46,132 bases of DNA from Mycobacterium sp. (lineage in GTDB: Bacteria; Actinomycetota; Actinomycetes; Mycobacteriales; Mycobacteriaceae): the NCBI RefSeq assembly GCF_025965855.1, contig NZ_JAOPWB010000268.1, positions 1-46,132 on the forward strand, in the 5' to 3' direction. The notes beneath the pieces were generated by a model. The model ran no database searches. It had not been told where the DNA came from and saw only the letters and a program-made list of their open reading frames with translations. Positions 1-9,130 of this stretch are shown piece by piece. The translations under genes were made by a program, and so were the position numbers. Every line of letters begins with the position of its first letter. The stretch's first letter is position 1.

Positions 1-797
1 CAGGCGCGCCGCAGCGCGGCCAGCAGCTCGTCCCTTGAAGCTGGATTTGCGCCCGGGCCGCGCGGCCAGCTCGCGGCCAGCACCCCGGCGAACACGTCAC
101 CCGCGCCGGTGGTGTCCACCGCTGTGACCGCCGGTGCGGGTACGGCGAACTCGCCGTCTTCGCCGACGTAGCGCGCGCCGCGCGCGCCGAGGGTGATGAC
201 CAAGTGGGTTGGCCGCCACGGCCAGTCTTCGGCTTCGGCTTCGTTGGCGATCACCACGTCCGTGGCGGCCGCCAGTTCGGCCAGGCGGCTTTGGTCCTGG
301 CCGGCGGGTGAGGCGTTGACCATGACCACCGCCCCCGTCGAGCGGGCTTCGCGCGCCGCCGCCACCGCCGCCGGCACCGGAATCTCCAACTGCGTCAACA
401 GCACATCGCAGCCGGCGATCGCCCGGCAAGCGGTGGCGGCGGCCGGGGTCAGCCACCCATTGGCGCCTGGCGCCACCACGATGGTGTTCTCGGCGCCGGC
501 ATCGACCACGATGACCGCGGTACCGCTCGGTCCCGAAACCGCAACCGTCCCGTCGAGCCCTACGCCGTTGGCCCGCAGGTGAGCCCGCAACCGTGCGGCG
601 GCCGTGTCGTCGCCGAACGCGCCGACGAACTGCACGCGCGCGCCCGCGCGCGCCGCTGCCACGGCCTGGTTGGCGCCCTTGCCGCCGGGGGCGGAGGTCA
701 GCGACGAGGCCAAGACCGTCTCGCCCGGCCGCGGTAGGGCATCGACGTCGAACGTCAGGTCCATGTTCACGCTGCCGACCACGCAGACCCGTGTCAT
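1..797 (-). CDS. rbsK: Ribokinase (PfkB family), 3' end outside the window
   Basis: Cytosolic sugar kinase that phosphorylates ribose at O-5. Reading from the ATG at 797 on the minus strand, the protein opens MTRVCVVGSVNMDLTF and carries the PfkB N-terminal signature with GGKGANQAVAAAR, then near the C-terminus the DTTGAGDVFAGVLA motif containing the catalytic Asp and the anion hole. 265 codons are visible without a stop; the family is about 300 residues, so only the last few dozen residues are missing beyond base 1. It is divergent from the cyclase gene at 1000, as rbsK (Rv2436) and Rv2435c are in M. tuberculosis. The family call is secure; exact sugar specificity is inferred from synteny. 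Confidence 0.93.
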   Translation of the reverse strand, partial: MTRVCVVGSVNMDLTFDVDALPRPGETVLASSLTSAPGGKGANQAVAAARAGARVQFVGAFGDDTAAARLRAHLRANGVGLDGTVAVSGPSGTAVIVVDAGAENTIVVAPGANGWLTPAAATACRAIAGCDVLLTQLEIPVPAAVAAAREARSTGAVVMVNASPAGQDQSRLAELAAATDVVIANEAEAEDWPWRPTHLVITLGARGARYVGEDGEFAVPAPAVTAVDTTGAGDVFAGVLAASWPRGPGANPASRDELLAALRRA

Positions 798-999
798 GAC
801 GCCGACGTTAGTCGTTCGGATTCGCGGCGGACGATGCCCGCCCGGAACGGCCAAAGATGACGATTCCGGCCGAACCGCAAACCCGGGTCGGGCATTTTGA
901 CGCTGATCCTTTTGCGGCAATCGCCAATATCGTGATGTCCGCGCGTTAGTCTGCTGCGTGATCGGTGCTTAATCCCGTCAGAGGGAGGGGGAAAGGCGA
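798..999. promoter_or_regulatory. Divergent intergenic region rbsK / membrane cyclase
   Basis: 202 bases separating two divergent genes, so both promoters should lie here. A purine-rich ribosome binding site (GAGGGAGGGGG) at 981-991 precedes the cyclase ATG at 1000. I could not fix -10 or -35 boxes with confidence. Confidence 0.4.
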
Positions 1000-3219
1000 A
1001 TGACGTTGACCGAGCTGAAAAAGGCCGAACCGGCGTCTGAAAACACGCCGGAAACCGCCCCGGAATCCGCCTCAACCGGAAAGACCGGCAAGCGCAAACG
1101 CCGGCCGCTGGTGTGGCACCGTTTCCGTTTCGGCATCCAGTCCAAGATCCTGGTGGCCATGCTCCTGTCGGGCATCCTGGGCGTGTCGGTGATCGGGCTC
1201 ATCGGGGCGATATCCGGCCGCAACGCGTTGCGGCAAGTCGAATCCGAGCGGTTGATCGAGTTGCGCGAGTCGCAGACGAGGCAGATTCGGGCGCTGTTCA
1301 GGGAGGTGACGAATTCCCTCATCGTCTACAGCGGCGGCTTCAGCATCAACCAGGCCACTGCGGCGTTCACGACGGGCTTCAACCAATTGGGCAACGCGAC
1401 GATCAACCCCGGTCAACAAGAGGCGCTCGTCGACTACTACGAGAACCAGATGATCGCACCGATCAAACGGGCGACCGGCGACGTCATCGATCTCAACGCG
1501 GTCCTGCCGAGTTCGCCGTCGCAGAAATACCTTCAGGCGTACTACACCGCGCCGCCGCGGCCGACCGCCGACTCGCTGCCCGTTGAGGACGCCGGCGACG
1601 GGAGCGCATGGTCGGCGGCCAACGCTCGTTTCGATTTCTACCTGCGCGGTATCGTCACCCGCTTCGATTACCGCGACGCGCTGCTGCTGGACATGCAGGG
1701 CAATGTCGTCTACTCGGTCAGGAAGGGGCCGGACCTCGGGACCAATATCCTCAACGGCCCGTATCGCGAATCAAATTTGAAAGACGCATACCAAAAGGCG
1801 CTGCGCTCCAACGACGTGGATTTCGTCTGGATCACCGACTTCCAGCCATATCAGCCGGCGCTCGATGCGCCCACGGCGTGGGTGGTCTCGCCGATCGGCA
1901 TGAACGGCAAGATAGACGGTGTCATGGCCTTCCCGGTGCCGATCGCGAAGATCAACAACATCATGACCGCCAACAAGCACTGGGAAGCCGCGGGCATGGG
2001 ATCCGCGACCGAGACGTATCTGGCGGGCCCCGACGACCTGATGCGTTCGGATTCACGGCTTTTCCTGGAAGATCCGCAGGAGTACCGGCGAGAGGCCATC
2101 GCCGCCGGCACCCCGCCCGACGTCGTGGAAAGGGCGATCCGGTTGGGTGGCACGACGCTGGTGCAGCCGGTTCCGACCGCGGGTCTCAAGGCCGCCCAGC
2201 GCGGGGAGACCGGGACCCGGAGCGCCACCGATTACACGGGCAACAAGGAATTGGAAGCCTATGCCCCACTGGACATTCCCAACTCCAACCTGCACTGGTC
2301 GATCCTGGCGACCCGGGACGACTCGGATGCTTTTGCGCGGCTGGGCAGGTTCAGCAAGACGCTCGTGATCGCGGTCACCGCGCTGGTCTTCGTCATCTGC
2401 GTGGCATCGATGCTCATCGCTCAGGCGGCGATGCGGCCGGTCCGGCGCCTTGAGGAGGGCACGCGCAAGATCAGCTCCGGCGACTACGACATCAACATCC
2501 CGGTGCTGGCACGCGACGAAATCGGCGATCTGACAGCGGCTTTCAATGAGATGAGCCGCAATCTCGGGATCAAGGAAGAGCTGCTCAACGAGCAGCGCAA
2601 CGAAAACAATCGACTCCTGCTGGCGCTGATGCCGGAGTCGATCGTCCAACGGTATCGCGAGGGTGAGGCGACCATCGCGCAGAAGCACCAGGACGTCGCC
2701 ATCCTCTTTGCCGACATCGCCGGGCTCGACGAGCTTTCCAACGACCTTCCGGGCGACGAACTGGTCGGGATCGTCGACGATCTGTTCCGGCAGTTCGATT
2801 CGGCGGCCGAAACCCTTGGCGTCGAACGGATTCGCACTTTCCACAATGGGTATCTCGCCACCTGCGGGGTGATCACGCCGCGGTTGGACAGCATTCACCG
2901 AACCGTTGACTTCGCCGTCGAGATGCGTCGCATCATCGAGCGGTTCAACAGCCAGACCGGCCACGAGTTGGGCGTTCGGGTCGGAATCAACACCGGCAAC
3001 GTCATCAGCGGGCTGGTGGGCCGATCGAGCCTCGTCTACGACATGTGGGGTGCCGCGGTGAGCCTGGCCTACCAAATGCACAGGGGCACACCGCAGCCCG
3101 GCATCTATGTCAGCGCTGCGGTGTACGAGGCGATGCGCGACGTGCGGCAGTTCACGCCCGCCGGCACCATTTCGGTGGGCGGCGCCGATCAGGCCGTGTA
3201 CCGGTTGTCGGAGCGATGA
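1000..3219 (+). CDS. Membrane sensor class III nucleotide cyclase homologue with degenerate active site (Rv2435c-like)
   Basis: 739 aa. Basic cytoplasmic N-terminus, TM1 at about 50-72, an extracytoplasmic sensor domain of about 380 residues, TM2 at about 454-477, a HAMP linker (about 478-530), then a class III adenylate/guanylate cyclase domain from about residue 560. The first metal Asp is present (FADIAG, D572). The second metal Asp position reads HNG (N616) where the family has GD; the adenine-contact Asp is Ala (A685 in YDMWGAAVSLAY) and the transition-state Asn is Ser (S688). This suggests weak or lost cyclase activity, possibly a pseudo-cyclase that signals by conformation. The next gene overlaps its stop codon (ATGA), so the two are probably translationally coupled. 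ATG start chosen from the strong purine-rich RBS. Confidence 0.9.
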   Translation: MTLTELKKAEPASENTPETAPESASTGKTGKRKRRPLVWHRFRFGIQSKILVAMLLSGILGVSVIGLIGAISGRNALRQVESERLIELRESQTRQIRALFREVTNSLIVYSGGFSINQATAAFTTGFNQLGNATINPGQQEALVDYYENQMIAPIKRATGDVIDLNAVLPSSPSQKYLQAYYTAPPRPTADSLPVEDAGDGSAWSAANARFDFYLRGIVTRFDYRDALLLDMQGNVVYSVRKGPDLGTNILNGPYRESNLKDAYQKALRSNDVDFVWITDFQPYQPALDAPTAWVVSPIGMNGKIDGVMAFPVPIAKINNIMTANKHWEAAGMGSATETYLAGPDDLMRSDSRLFLEDPQEYRREAIAAGTPPDVVERAIRLGGTTLVQPVPTAGLKAAQRGETGTRSATDYTGNKELEAYAPLDIPNSNLHWSILATRDDSDAFARLGRFSKTLVIAVTALVFVICVASMLIAQAAMRPVRRLEEGTRKISSGDYDINIPVLARDEIGDLTAAFNEMSRNLGIKEELLNEQRNENNRLLLALMPESIVQRYREGEATIAQKHQDVAILFADIAGLDELSNDLPGDELVGIVDDLFRQFDSAAETLGVERIRTFHNGYLATCGVITPRLDSIHRTVDFAVEMRRIIERFNSQTGHELGVRVGINTGNVISGLVGRSSLVYDMWGAAVSLAYQMHRGTPQPGIYVSAAVYEAMRDVRQFTPAGTISVGGADQAVYRLSER

Positions 3220-4622
3220 TGAACGCGTGGCACTCCTCGTGGTTCTACTGGGCGATCGGCATCGCGGTCGGATTTCCGATCTGCTTGATTTTTCTTACCG
3301 AGCTGCACCACACGCTCGTCCGCCGGAATAGCCGCCTGGCCAGGCAGGTAGGCCTGCTGCGCAACTACCTGCTGCCCCTCGTTGCGCTCTTGCTGCTGCT
3401 CGTCAAGGCCTCGCAGATCCCCGCCGGGGACGTTCCGGTGCGGCTCCTCACCACGGTGTTCGGCTTCCTGGTGCTGGTGTTGTTGCTGTCTGGGCTCAAC
3501 GCCACCGTGTTCGAAGGCGCGCCCGAGGAGAGCTGGCGCGCGCGCCTGCCCGCCATCTTTCTCGACGTTGCGCGTTTCGCGCTGATCGGCGTTGGCCTGG
3601 TTCTGATGCTGTCGTATATCTGGGGAGTCCGGGTCGGCGGCCTGTTCACCGCGCTGGGCGTCACATCGGTCGTCATCGGCCTGATGCTGCAGAACTCCGT
3701 CGGCCAGATCGTGTCGGGCTTGTTCATGCTGTTCGAGCAACCGTTCCGGATCAACGATTGGCTGGACACCGGGACGGCGCGGGGACGCGTTGTCGAGGTG
3801 AACTGGCGGGCCGTACATATCGACACCGGCAGCGGGATGCGGATCACGCCGAACTCGGTGCTGGCCACGACGGCGTTCACGAATCTCAGCCGCCCGGCGG
3901 GCACGCACAAACTGGCGATGACGACGACGTTTTCGGCCAGCGACCCGCCCGACCGGGTTTGCGCGATGCTGTCGCGCGTCGCTCTGGGGCTGCCGCAGCT
4001 CAAGGCCGACAGCGTGCCCCGTTCGGTACCCGTCGGCGCCGGTGAGTACCGCACCTCCCTCGGGCTGAGCTCACCCGCCGACGACGGCGCCGCGCGATCG
4101 ACCTTCCTGCGCTGGATTTGGTACGCCGCGCGGCGGGAAGGGCTGCACCTCGACGACGCTGACGACGACTACTCGAACGCTGAACGGGTGGAGAAGGCGC
4201 TGCGCACGGTGGTGGCGCCGGCGTTGCGGCTGAACGCCGACGAGCAGCGGTCGTTGCATTCCTGCGCGAAACTCGTCCGATACGGTGCCGACGAGATCGT
4301 GGAGTACGCCGGTCAGATCCCTGGGGGCATGACCTTCTTGGTCGCCGGGCGCGTGCAGCTGACCGCGATGGCCGATGATGGGTCGGTGGTGCCGGTCTGC
4401 ACCCTGGTCGAGGGCTCATTCTTGGGCCTGACCGCGCTGACGCGGCAGCCCAACACGGCCAGCGCGTACGCGCTCGAGGAGGTGACCGCGCTGGAGATCG
4501 ATCGCGAACACGTCGAGCACCTGGTGATGCGTGAACCGTTGCTGCTACAGAACTTCGGCCACATCCTCGAAGAGCGGCAGAGTAAAGTGCGTCAGGCCCG
4601 GCGCGGTGAGCGCGTAGCCTGA
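3216..4622 (+). CDS. MscS-family mechanosensitive channel with C-terminal cyclic-nucleotide-binding-like domain (Rv2434c-like)
   Basis: 468 aa from the ATG at 3216, which overlaps the upstream stop in ATGA. Hydrophobic segments lie at about 10-28, 50-64, 78-93 and 118-137, followed by the MscS pore and beta domain (about 140-230, with GLFTALGVTSVVIGLMLQNS and FRINDWL). The C-terminal third (from about 345) folds like a CNB domain, as in bacterial cyclic-nucleotide-gated MscS-like channels. Its phosphate-binding cassette is not canonical: it reads GSFLGLTAL and QPNTASA around residues 399-415, without the Glu and Arg that hold the cyclic phosphate. It may not bind cAMP in the usual way. Likely one transcript with the cyclase homologue. 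A longer upstream start is possible in this frame but would lie inside the cyclase gene. Confidence 0.88.
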   Translation: MMNAWHSSWFYWAIGIAVGFPICLIFLTELHHTLVRRNSRLARQVGLLRNYLLPLVALLLLLVKASQIPAGDVPVRLLTTVFGFLVLVLLLSGLNATVFEGAPEESWRARLPAIFLDVARFALIGVGLVLMLSYIWGVRVGGLFTALGVTSVVIGLMLQNSVGQIVSGLFMLFEQPFRINDWLDTGTARGRVVEVNWRAVHIDTGSGMRITPNSVLATTAFTNLSRPAGTHKLAMTTTFSASDPPDRVCAMLSRVALGLPQLKADSVPRSVPVGAGEYRTSLGLSSPADDGAARSTFLRWIWYAARREGLHLDDADDDYSNAERVEKALRTVVAPALRLNADEQRSLHSCAKLVRYGADEIVEYAGQIPGGMTFLVAGRVQLTAMADDGSVVPVCTLVEGSFLGLTALTRQPNTASAYALEEVTALEIDREHVEHLVMREPLLLQNFGHILEERQSKVRQARRGERVA

Positions 4623-4659
4623 GGCGCCGCCACCAGGCGTTCCCCCGGGGCAGCCTGAC

Positions 4660-4690
4660 TTGACCGGGTAAGGACCGATACCCTGGGTAA
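4660..4690 (+). promoter_or_regulatory. Putative proA promoter, leaderless
   Basis: TACCCT at 4679-4684 fits the mycobacterial TANNNT -10 element and ends six bases before the proA ATG, so a start at the A of ATG is expected. TTGACC at 4660-4665 resembles a -35 box but the 13-base spacer is short. No Shine-Dalgarno sequence is present directly before the ATG. Confidence 0.35.
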
Positions 4691-5950
4691 ATGAGTCTGC
4701 AAGCCCCAACGCGCCCGGACTTGCGCCGGGAGGTCCACAACGCCGCGCGTCGCGCCCGGGTCGCCGCCCGCGCGCTGGCGTTGTTGCCGACCGTCGCCAA
4801 GGACGCGGCGCTGCAGTCCGCGGCCGACGCTATAGGCGCCCATACCGAGCGCATCCTGGCGGCCAACGCCGAAGACCTCGACGCGGCCCGGGCCGCCGGC
4901 ACACCGACCGCGATGCTCGACCGGTTGGCGCTGGACCCCATGGGCGTCGACGGAATCGCCGCCGGCCTGCGCCAGGTCGCCGGGTTGCCGGACCCGGTCG
5001 GCGAGGTGCTGCGCGGGTACACCCTGCCCAACGGGCTGCACCTGCGCCAGCAGCGGGTTCCGCTCGGGGTGGTCGGCATGATCTACGAGGGCCGGCCCAA
5101 CGTCACCGTCGACGCATTCGGGTTGGCGCTCAAGTCCGGCAACGCGGTGCTACTGCGCGGCAGTTCGTCGGCGGCGAAGTCCAATCAGGCCCTCGTCGAC
5201 GTGTTGCGCGGGTCGCTGATCAGCGAGGACCTGCCCGCCGACGCGGTTCAGCTCCTCTCGGCCGCCGATCGGTCCACGGTCACCCACCTGATCCAGGCGC
5301 GCGGACTGGTCGACGTGGTCATCCCGCGCGGGGGAGCGAGCCTGATCGACGCGGTGGTGCGCGACGCCCAGGTGCCCACCATCGAGACCGGGGTCGGCAA
5401 CTGCCACGTGTACGTGCACGAGGCCGCCGACCTGGACGTGGCGGAACGGATCCTGCTGAACTCCAAGACCCGTCGGCCCAGTGTCTGTAACGCCGCCGAG
5501 ACCCTGCTGGTCGATTCCGCGATCTCCGGGGAGGCCATGCCCAGGCTGCTCGGCGCCCTGCAGGATGCCGGGGTGACGGTTCACGGTGGTCTTCTTGAAG
5601 ACCCCGACGAGTCCGACCTGCGCCGCGAATACCTGTCGATGGACATCGCGGTGGCGGTCGTCGACGGCGTCGACGCCGCGATCGCCCACATCAACGAGTA
5701 CGGCACCGGACACACCGAGGCCATCGTGACGACGAATATGGCCGCGGCTCAACGGTTTAGCGACGGAGTCGACGCGGCCGCGGTGATGATCAACGCATCG
5801 ACGGCGTTCACCGACGGCGAGCAGTTCGGTTTTGGCGCCGAGATCGGCATCTCCACGCAGAAGCTGCATGCGCGCGGCCCGATGGGGTTGCCGGAACTGA
5901 CCTCGACCAAGTGGATCGCGTGGGGAGACGGGCAGATCCGCCCGGCCTGA
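4691..5950 (+). CDS. proA: Gamma-glutamyl phosphate reductase
   Basis: 419 aa, the normal family length. Reduces gamma-glutamyl phosphate to glutamate semialdehyde with NADPH, the second step of proline synthesis in the cytosol. It belongs to the aldehyde dehydrogenase superfamily; the catalytic Cys is C266 in [11 protein letters not shown], and the ProA signature [12 protein letters not shown] is near residue 130. In M. tuberculosis (Rv2427c) the neighbours upstream are ahpC, ahpD and a PE/PPE pair, which are absent here: proA follows the channel gene after only 68 bases. Confidence 0.97.
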   Translation: MSLQAPTRPDLRREVHNAARRARVAARALALLPTVAKDAALQSAADAIGAHTERILAANAEDLDAARAAGTPTAMLDRLALDPMGVDGIAAGLRQVAGLPDPVGEVLRGYTLPNGLHLRQQRVPLGVVGMIYEGRPNVTVDAFGLALKSGNAVLLRGSSSAAKSNQALVDVLRGSLISEDLPADAVQLLSAADRSTVTHLIQARGLVDVVIPRGGASLIDAVVRDAQVPTIETGVGNCHVYVHEAADLDVAERILLNSKTRRPSVCNAAETLLVDSAISGEAMPRLLGALQDAGVTVHGGLLEDPDESDLRREYLSMDIAVAVVDGVDAAIAHINEYGTGHTEAIVTTNMAAAQRFSDGVDAAAVMINASTAFTDGEQFGFGAEIGISTQKLHARGPMGLPELTSTKWIAWGDGQIRPA

Positions 5951-5985
5951 CGCCCCGAGGAGAAAGCTTTAGGAGAACTGAGATT

Positions 5986-6861
5986 GTGAGTGTGCCCGCC
6001 CGGCCGGCGCCGCTGTTCGCCGACATCGACGACGTCTCGCGGCGGTTGGCCGAGACCGGCTACCTGCCCGACACCGCAACCGCGACGGCGGTATTCCTGG
6101 CCGACCGGCTCGGCAAGCCGCTGCTGGTGGAGGGCCCGGCCGGCGTCGGCAAGACCGAGCTGGCCCGCGCCGTCGCCCAGGCCACCGGCTCGGGCCTGGT
6201 GCGCCTGCAGTGCTACGAGGGCGTCGACGAGGCCCGCGCGCTGTACGAGTGGAACCACGCCAAGCAGATCCTGCGCATCCAGGCCGGCTCGGGAGATTGG
6301 GACCAGACCAAGGACGACGTGTTCAGCGAGGAGTTCCTGCTGCAGCGTCCGCTGTTGACCGCCATCCGCCGCACCGAGCCGACGGTGCTGCTGATCGACG
6401 AGACCGACAAGGCCGACATCGAGATCGAGGGACTGCTGCTCGAGGTGCTGTCCGACTTCGCGGTGACCGTCCCCGAACTGGGCACAATCACCGCCGAGCG
6501 GACGCCGCTCGTGGTGCTGACCTCCAACGCCACCCGCGAGCTGTCCGAGGCGCTCAAGCGGCGCTGCCTGTTCCTGCACATCGACTTCCCCAGCCCCGAC
6601 CTGGAGCGGCGCATCCTGTTGTCCCGGGTTCCCGAGCTGCCCGCGCACCTGGCCGAGGAACTGGTGCGCATCATCGGTGTGCTGCGCGGGATGCAACTGA
6701 AGAAGGTGCCGTCCATCGCCGAGACGATCGACTGGGGCCGCACCCTGCTCGCGCTGGGCCTGGACACCATCGACGACGCGGTGGTCGCCCAGACACTCGG
6801 CGTGGTCCTCAAACATCAATCCGACCAGCAACGCGCCAGCGGCGAGCTCCGGCTGAATTGA
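5986..6861 (+). CDS. MoxR-type AAA+ ATPase (Rv2426c-like)
   Basis: 291 aa from GTG at 5986, chosen because AGGAG lies ten bases upstream at 5971-5975. The frame is open further upstream but that part overlaps proA. Walker A GPAGVGKT at 50-57, Walker B VLLIDETDKAD at about 134-144, and sensor motifs (LTSNATRELSEALKRRC) follow. MoxR ATPases act as chaperone-like remodelers together with a von Willebrand factor A partner, which is the next gene, overlapping by one base (TGATG). The target of this pair is unknown from sequence. Confidence 0.92.
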   Translation: MSVPARPAPLFADIDDVSRRLAETGYLPDTATATAVFLADRLGKPLLVEGPAGVGKTELARAVAQATGSGLVRLQCYEGVDEARALYEWNHAKQILRIQAGSGDWDQTKDDVFSEEFLLQRPLLTAIRRTEPTVLLIDETDKADIEIEGLLLEVLSDFAVTVPELGTITAERTPLVVLTSNATRELSEALKRRCLFLHIDFPSPDLERRILLSRVPELPAHLAEELVRIIGVLRGMQLKKVPSIAETIDWGRTLLALGLDTIDDAVVAQTLGVVLKHQSDQQRASGELRLN

Positions 6862-8309
6862 TGGCCGCCCGCCGCATCCGTCCCAGCCGCCCGCTCGCCC
6901 CGCACGGGCTGCCGGGCCACCTGGTTGGTTTCGTGGAAGCACTTCGCGCGCAAGGGATTTCGGTGGGGCCCTCGGAGACGGTGGACGCCGGGCGGGTGAT
7001 GGCGACCCTCGGCCTGGCCGATCGTGAGGTGCTGCGGGAGGGGATCGCCTGCGCGGTGCTGCGCCGCCCCGATCACCGCGAGACCTACGACGCCATGTTC
7101 GACCTGTGGTTTCCCGCCGCCCTCGGCGCAAGGGCGGTAGTCGCTGAAGGCGGGGAGCTCGGCGAGGCGCAGGACGACTCCCTGCCGCCCGACGACGTCG
7201 AGGCGATGCGCCAGATGCTGCTGGACCTGCTCGCCGAAAACCCCGAGCTGGCCGACATGGACGAGCGCCTCGTCGCGATGATCGCGCGGATCGTGGAGGC
7301 CTACGGCAAATACAGTTCCAGCCGCGGCCCGTCGTTCTCGTCGTATCAGGCGCTCAAGGCGATGGCGCTGGACGAATTGGAGGGCAAGCTGTTGGCGGGA
7401 CTGCTCGCCCCGTATGGTGACGAGCCCACCCCCACGCAGGAGCAGATCGCCAAAGCGCTGGCGGCCCAGCGCATTACTCAGCTGCGCAAGATGGTCGACG
7501 CCGAGACCAAGCGGCGCACCGCCGAGCAGCTCGGCCGCGATCACGTCCAGATGTACGGCATCCCACAGCTTTCGGAGAACGTCGAGTTCCTGCGCGCCTC
7601 CGGCGAACAGTTGCGTCAGATGCAGCGGGTCGTGGCGCCGCTCGCCCGCACCCTGGCGACCCGGCTGGCGGCGCGCCGGCGGCGCTCCCGAGCGGGGACG
7701 ATCGACCTGCGCAAGACGCTGCGCAAGTCCATGTCCACCGGCGGGGTGCCGATCGACGTCGTGCTGGCCAAACCCCGTCCCGCGCGGCCGGAACTGGTTG
7801 TGCTGTGCGACGTTTCGGGTTCGGTCGCCGGGTTCAGCCACTTCACGCTGCTGCTGGTGCACGCCCTGCGGCAGCAGTTTTCGCGGGTCCGTGTGTTCGC
7901 GTTCATCGACACGACCGGTGAGGTGACCCACATGTTCGGTCCGGAGGCCGACCTGGCCGTGGCGATCCAGCGGATCACCCGGGAGGCCGGTGTGTACAGC
8001 CGCGACGGGCACTCCGACTACTGCAACGCGTTCGTCTCGTTCCTGCAGGCTCACCCGAACGCGCTGTCGCCGCGCAGTTCGTTGCTGGTGCTCGGCGACG
8101 GGCGCACCAACTACCGCGACCCGGCCATCGACGTACTGGTCGACATGGTGACCGCCAGCCGCCACGCGCACTGGCTCAACCCCGAACCCAAGCACCTCTG
8201 GGGCAGCGGCGACTCGGCGGTGCCGCGCTACCAAGAGGTCATCAGGATGCACGAATGCCGGTCCGCCAAGCAGTTGGCGGCGGTGATCGACCAGTTGCTT
8301 CCGGTGTGA
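6861..8309 (+). CDS. CoxE-like von Willebrand factor A domain protein (Rv2425c-like)
   Basis: 482 aa; ATG at 6861 shares a base with the stop of the MoxR gene. The N-terminal half is helical and charged; the C-terminal half is a VWA domain with the metal-ion-dependent adhesion motif DVSGS (in VVLCDVSGSVAGF). The domain layout matches CoxE/DUF58-type partners of MoxR ATPases, thought to present substrates or place metal cofactors. Tight coupling to the ATPase supports a joint role. No substrate can be named. Confidence 0.9.
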   Translation: MAARRIRPSRPLAPHGLPGHLVGFVEALRAQGISVGPSETVDAGRVMATLGLADREVLREGIACAVLRRPDHRETYDAMFDLWFPAALGARAVVAEGGELGEAQDDSLPPDDVEAMRQMLLDLLAENPELADMDERLVAMIARIVEAYGKYSSSRGPSFSSYQALKAMALDELEGKLLAGLLAPYGDEPTPTQEQIAKALAAQRITQLRKMVDAETKRRTAEQLGRDHVQMYGIPQLSENVEFLRASGEQLRQMQRVVAPLARTLATRLAARRRRSRAGTIDLRKTLRKSMSTGGVPIDVVLAKPRPARPELVVLCDVSGSVAGFSHFTLLLVHALRQQFSRVRVFAFIDTTGEVTHMFGPEADLAVAIQRITREAGVYSRDGHSDYCNAFVSFLQAHPNALSPRSSLLVLGDGRTNYRDPAIDVLVDMVTASRHAHWLNPEPKHLWGSGDSAVPRYQEVIRMHECRSAKQLAAVIDQLLPV

Positions 8310-8328
8310 TGTCCGGCCAGCGTGCGTG

Positions 8329-8425
8329 TCAGTACGGCGACACGCCGCTGTAGCCGTACAAATACGCACCGTCGCGCAGGCGTGGGCGTGGCGCGCGCAC
8401 GATCGGAGCCGGATCAGGCCAGTAA
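8329..8425 (-). pseudogene. Possible orphan C-terminal coding remnant
   Basis: In the minus strand, in a frame different from the toxin gene, an open stretch reads PDPAPIVRAPRPRLRDG then AYLYGYSGVSPY and ends with TGA at 8329-8331. It has no start of its own and overlaps the 3' end of the toxin gene. The residue composition looks protein-like, so it may be the tail of a gene broken when the toxin-antitoxin pair arrived. Chance open reading in GC-rich DNA is the alternative; I do not recognise the family. Confidence 0.3.
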
Positions 8426-8842
8426 CTCGACGTCGACTTCGAGCTTGCGATAGACCTCCAGGGCGCGCCGGTCGCGCGTCACGAGCGTGAGCCGATGCTC
8501 ATTCGCGGTCGCGCCGACAAGCGCGTCGTAGACCGAGCCGCCGGCAATCCCGGTCGCTCCGAGCAGCGCTACCAGCGATGCCGCGGCGCGAGCTCCGAGG
8601 AATCTGGTCTCGGGGAACGTGTTTGCGAGCAGCTGCGTGATCGTCGCGGGAGTCCTACGGGCCGGCGGCGGTAAGCGGGTCAGTACCGAGAAGGTCTCGA
8701 ATGTGGCGTGGCCGGCCAGGCCGAGGGTCCGGCCGCGCAGCGCCTGGAAGGTGTCCTCGTGATGATCGTGATCCGCAACCACAAGTGCGACGGCGACGCT
8801 GGTGTCGACGAGAACCGCGGCTGTTCTAGCGCTGGCCGGCAT
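8414..8842 (-). CDS. VapC-type PIN-domain ribonuclease toxin
   Basis: 142 aa from the ATG at 8842. The PIN domain shows its acidic residues: Asp in VLVDTSVA near the N-terminus, Glu in HATFETFSVL, and Asp residues in YDALVGATANEH and LVTRDRRA. PIN toxins cut RNA, often tRNA or rRNA, when freed from the antitoxin. The start lies 17 bases inside the antitoxin gene, the usual coupling of such pairs; an ORF starting at 8929 is open but would run through most of the antitoxin. M. tuberculosis has Rv2422-Rv2424c at this place, so the pair is probably an accessory insertion. Confidence 0.88.
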   Translation of the reverse strand: MPASARTAAVLVDTSVAVALVVADHDHHEDTFQALRGRTLGLAGHATFETFSVLTRLPPPARRTPATITQLLANTFPETRFLGARAAASLVALLGATGIAGGSVYDALVGATANEHRLTLVTRDRRALEVYRKLEVDVELLA

Positions 8843-9059
8843 CGCGCAATGCCTGCACGACCGCGTCGTTGACCGGGGCTCCGCCAGCAGGTATGACAAA
8901 GCGCCCGTCTCGCTCTTCGAGAGAGCCACCGGCGATTGGCTCGACTCGCAGGCCCGCGCCGTCGGCCGTCACCTCGACTTCACCGGGTTGAAGCCCAAGA
9001 TGGTCACGCAGCACCTTTGGAATAACCAATCGACCTGCCCGATCAATGGTTGCCCGCAT
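8826..9059 (-). CDS. AbrB/SpoVT-type antitoxin (VapB-like)
   Basis: 77 aa. The N-terminus [20 protein letters not shown] is a classic swapped-hairpin AbrB DNA-binding motif; the C-terminal part ([15 protein letters not shown]) would mask the toxin. It should repress its own promoter as dimer and neutralise the PIN toxin encoded just downstream. The ATG follows a TAATGT -10 element with a six-base gap, so the message is probably leaderless. Confidence 0.88.
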   Translation of the reverse strand: MRATIDRAGRLVIPKVLRDHLGLQPGEVEVTADGAGLRVEPIAGGSLEERDGRFVIPAGGAPVNDAVVQALRDAGQR

Positions 9060-9092
9060 GCCTAGACATTACCATTATGCTGCTGACGTCAC
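9060..9092 (-). promoter_or_regulatory. Leaderless promoter and possible operator of the toxin-antitoxin pair
   Basis: On the minus strand TAATGT (plus-strand 9066-9071) fits the TANNNT -10 consensus and ends six bases before the antitoxin ATG. A perfect 8-base palindrome TGACGTCA at 9084-9091 lies where a -35 region or an autorepressor site would be. No clear -35 hexamer is seen. Confidence 0.4.
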
Positions 9093-9130
9093 CCGAGCCG
9101 CACGTCGACGCTCAAGTAAGCTGGCACATC

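Noticed and set aside
6816..8369. 517-codon open frame on the minus strand
   Set aside because: Antisense to the VWA gene, no domain and shadow-like composition.
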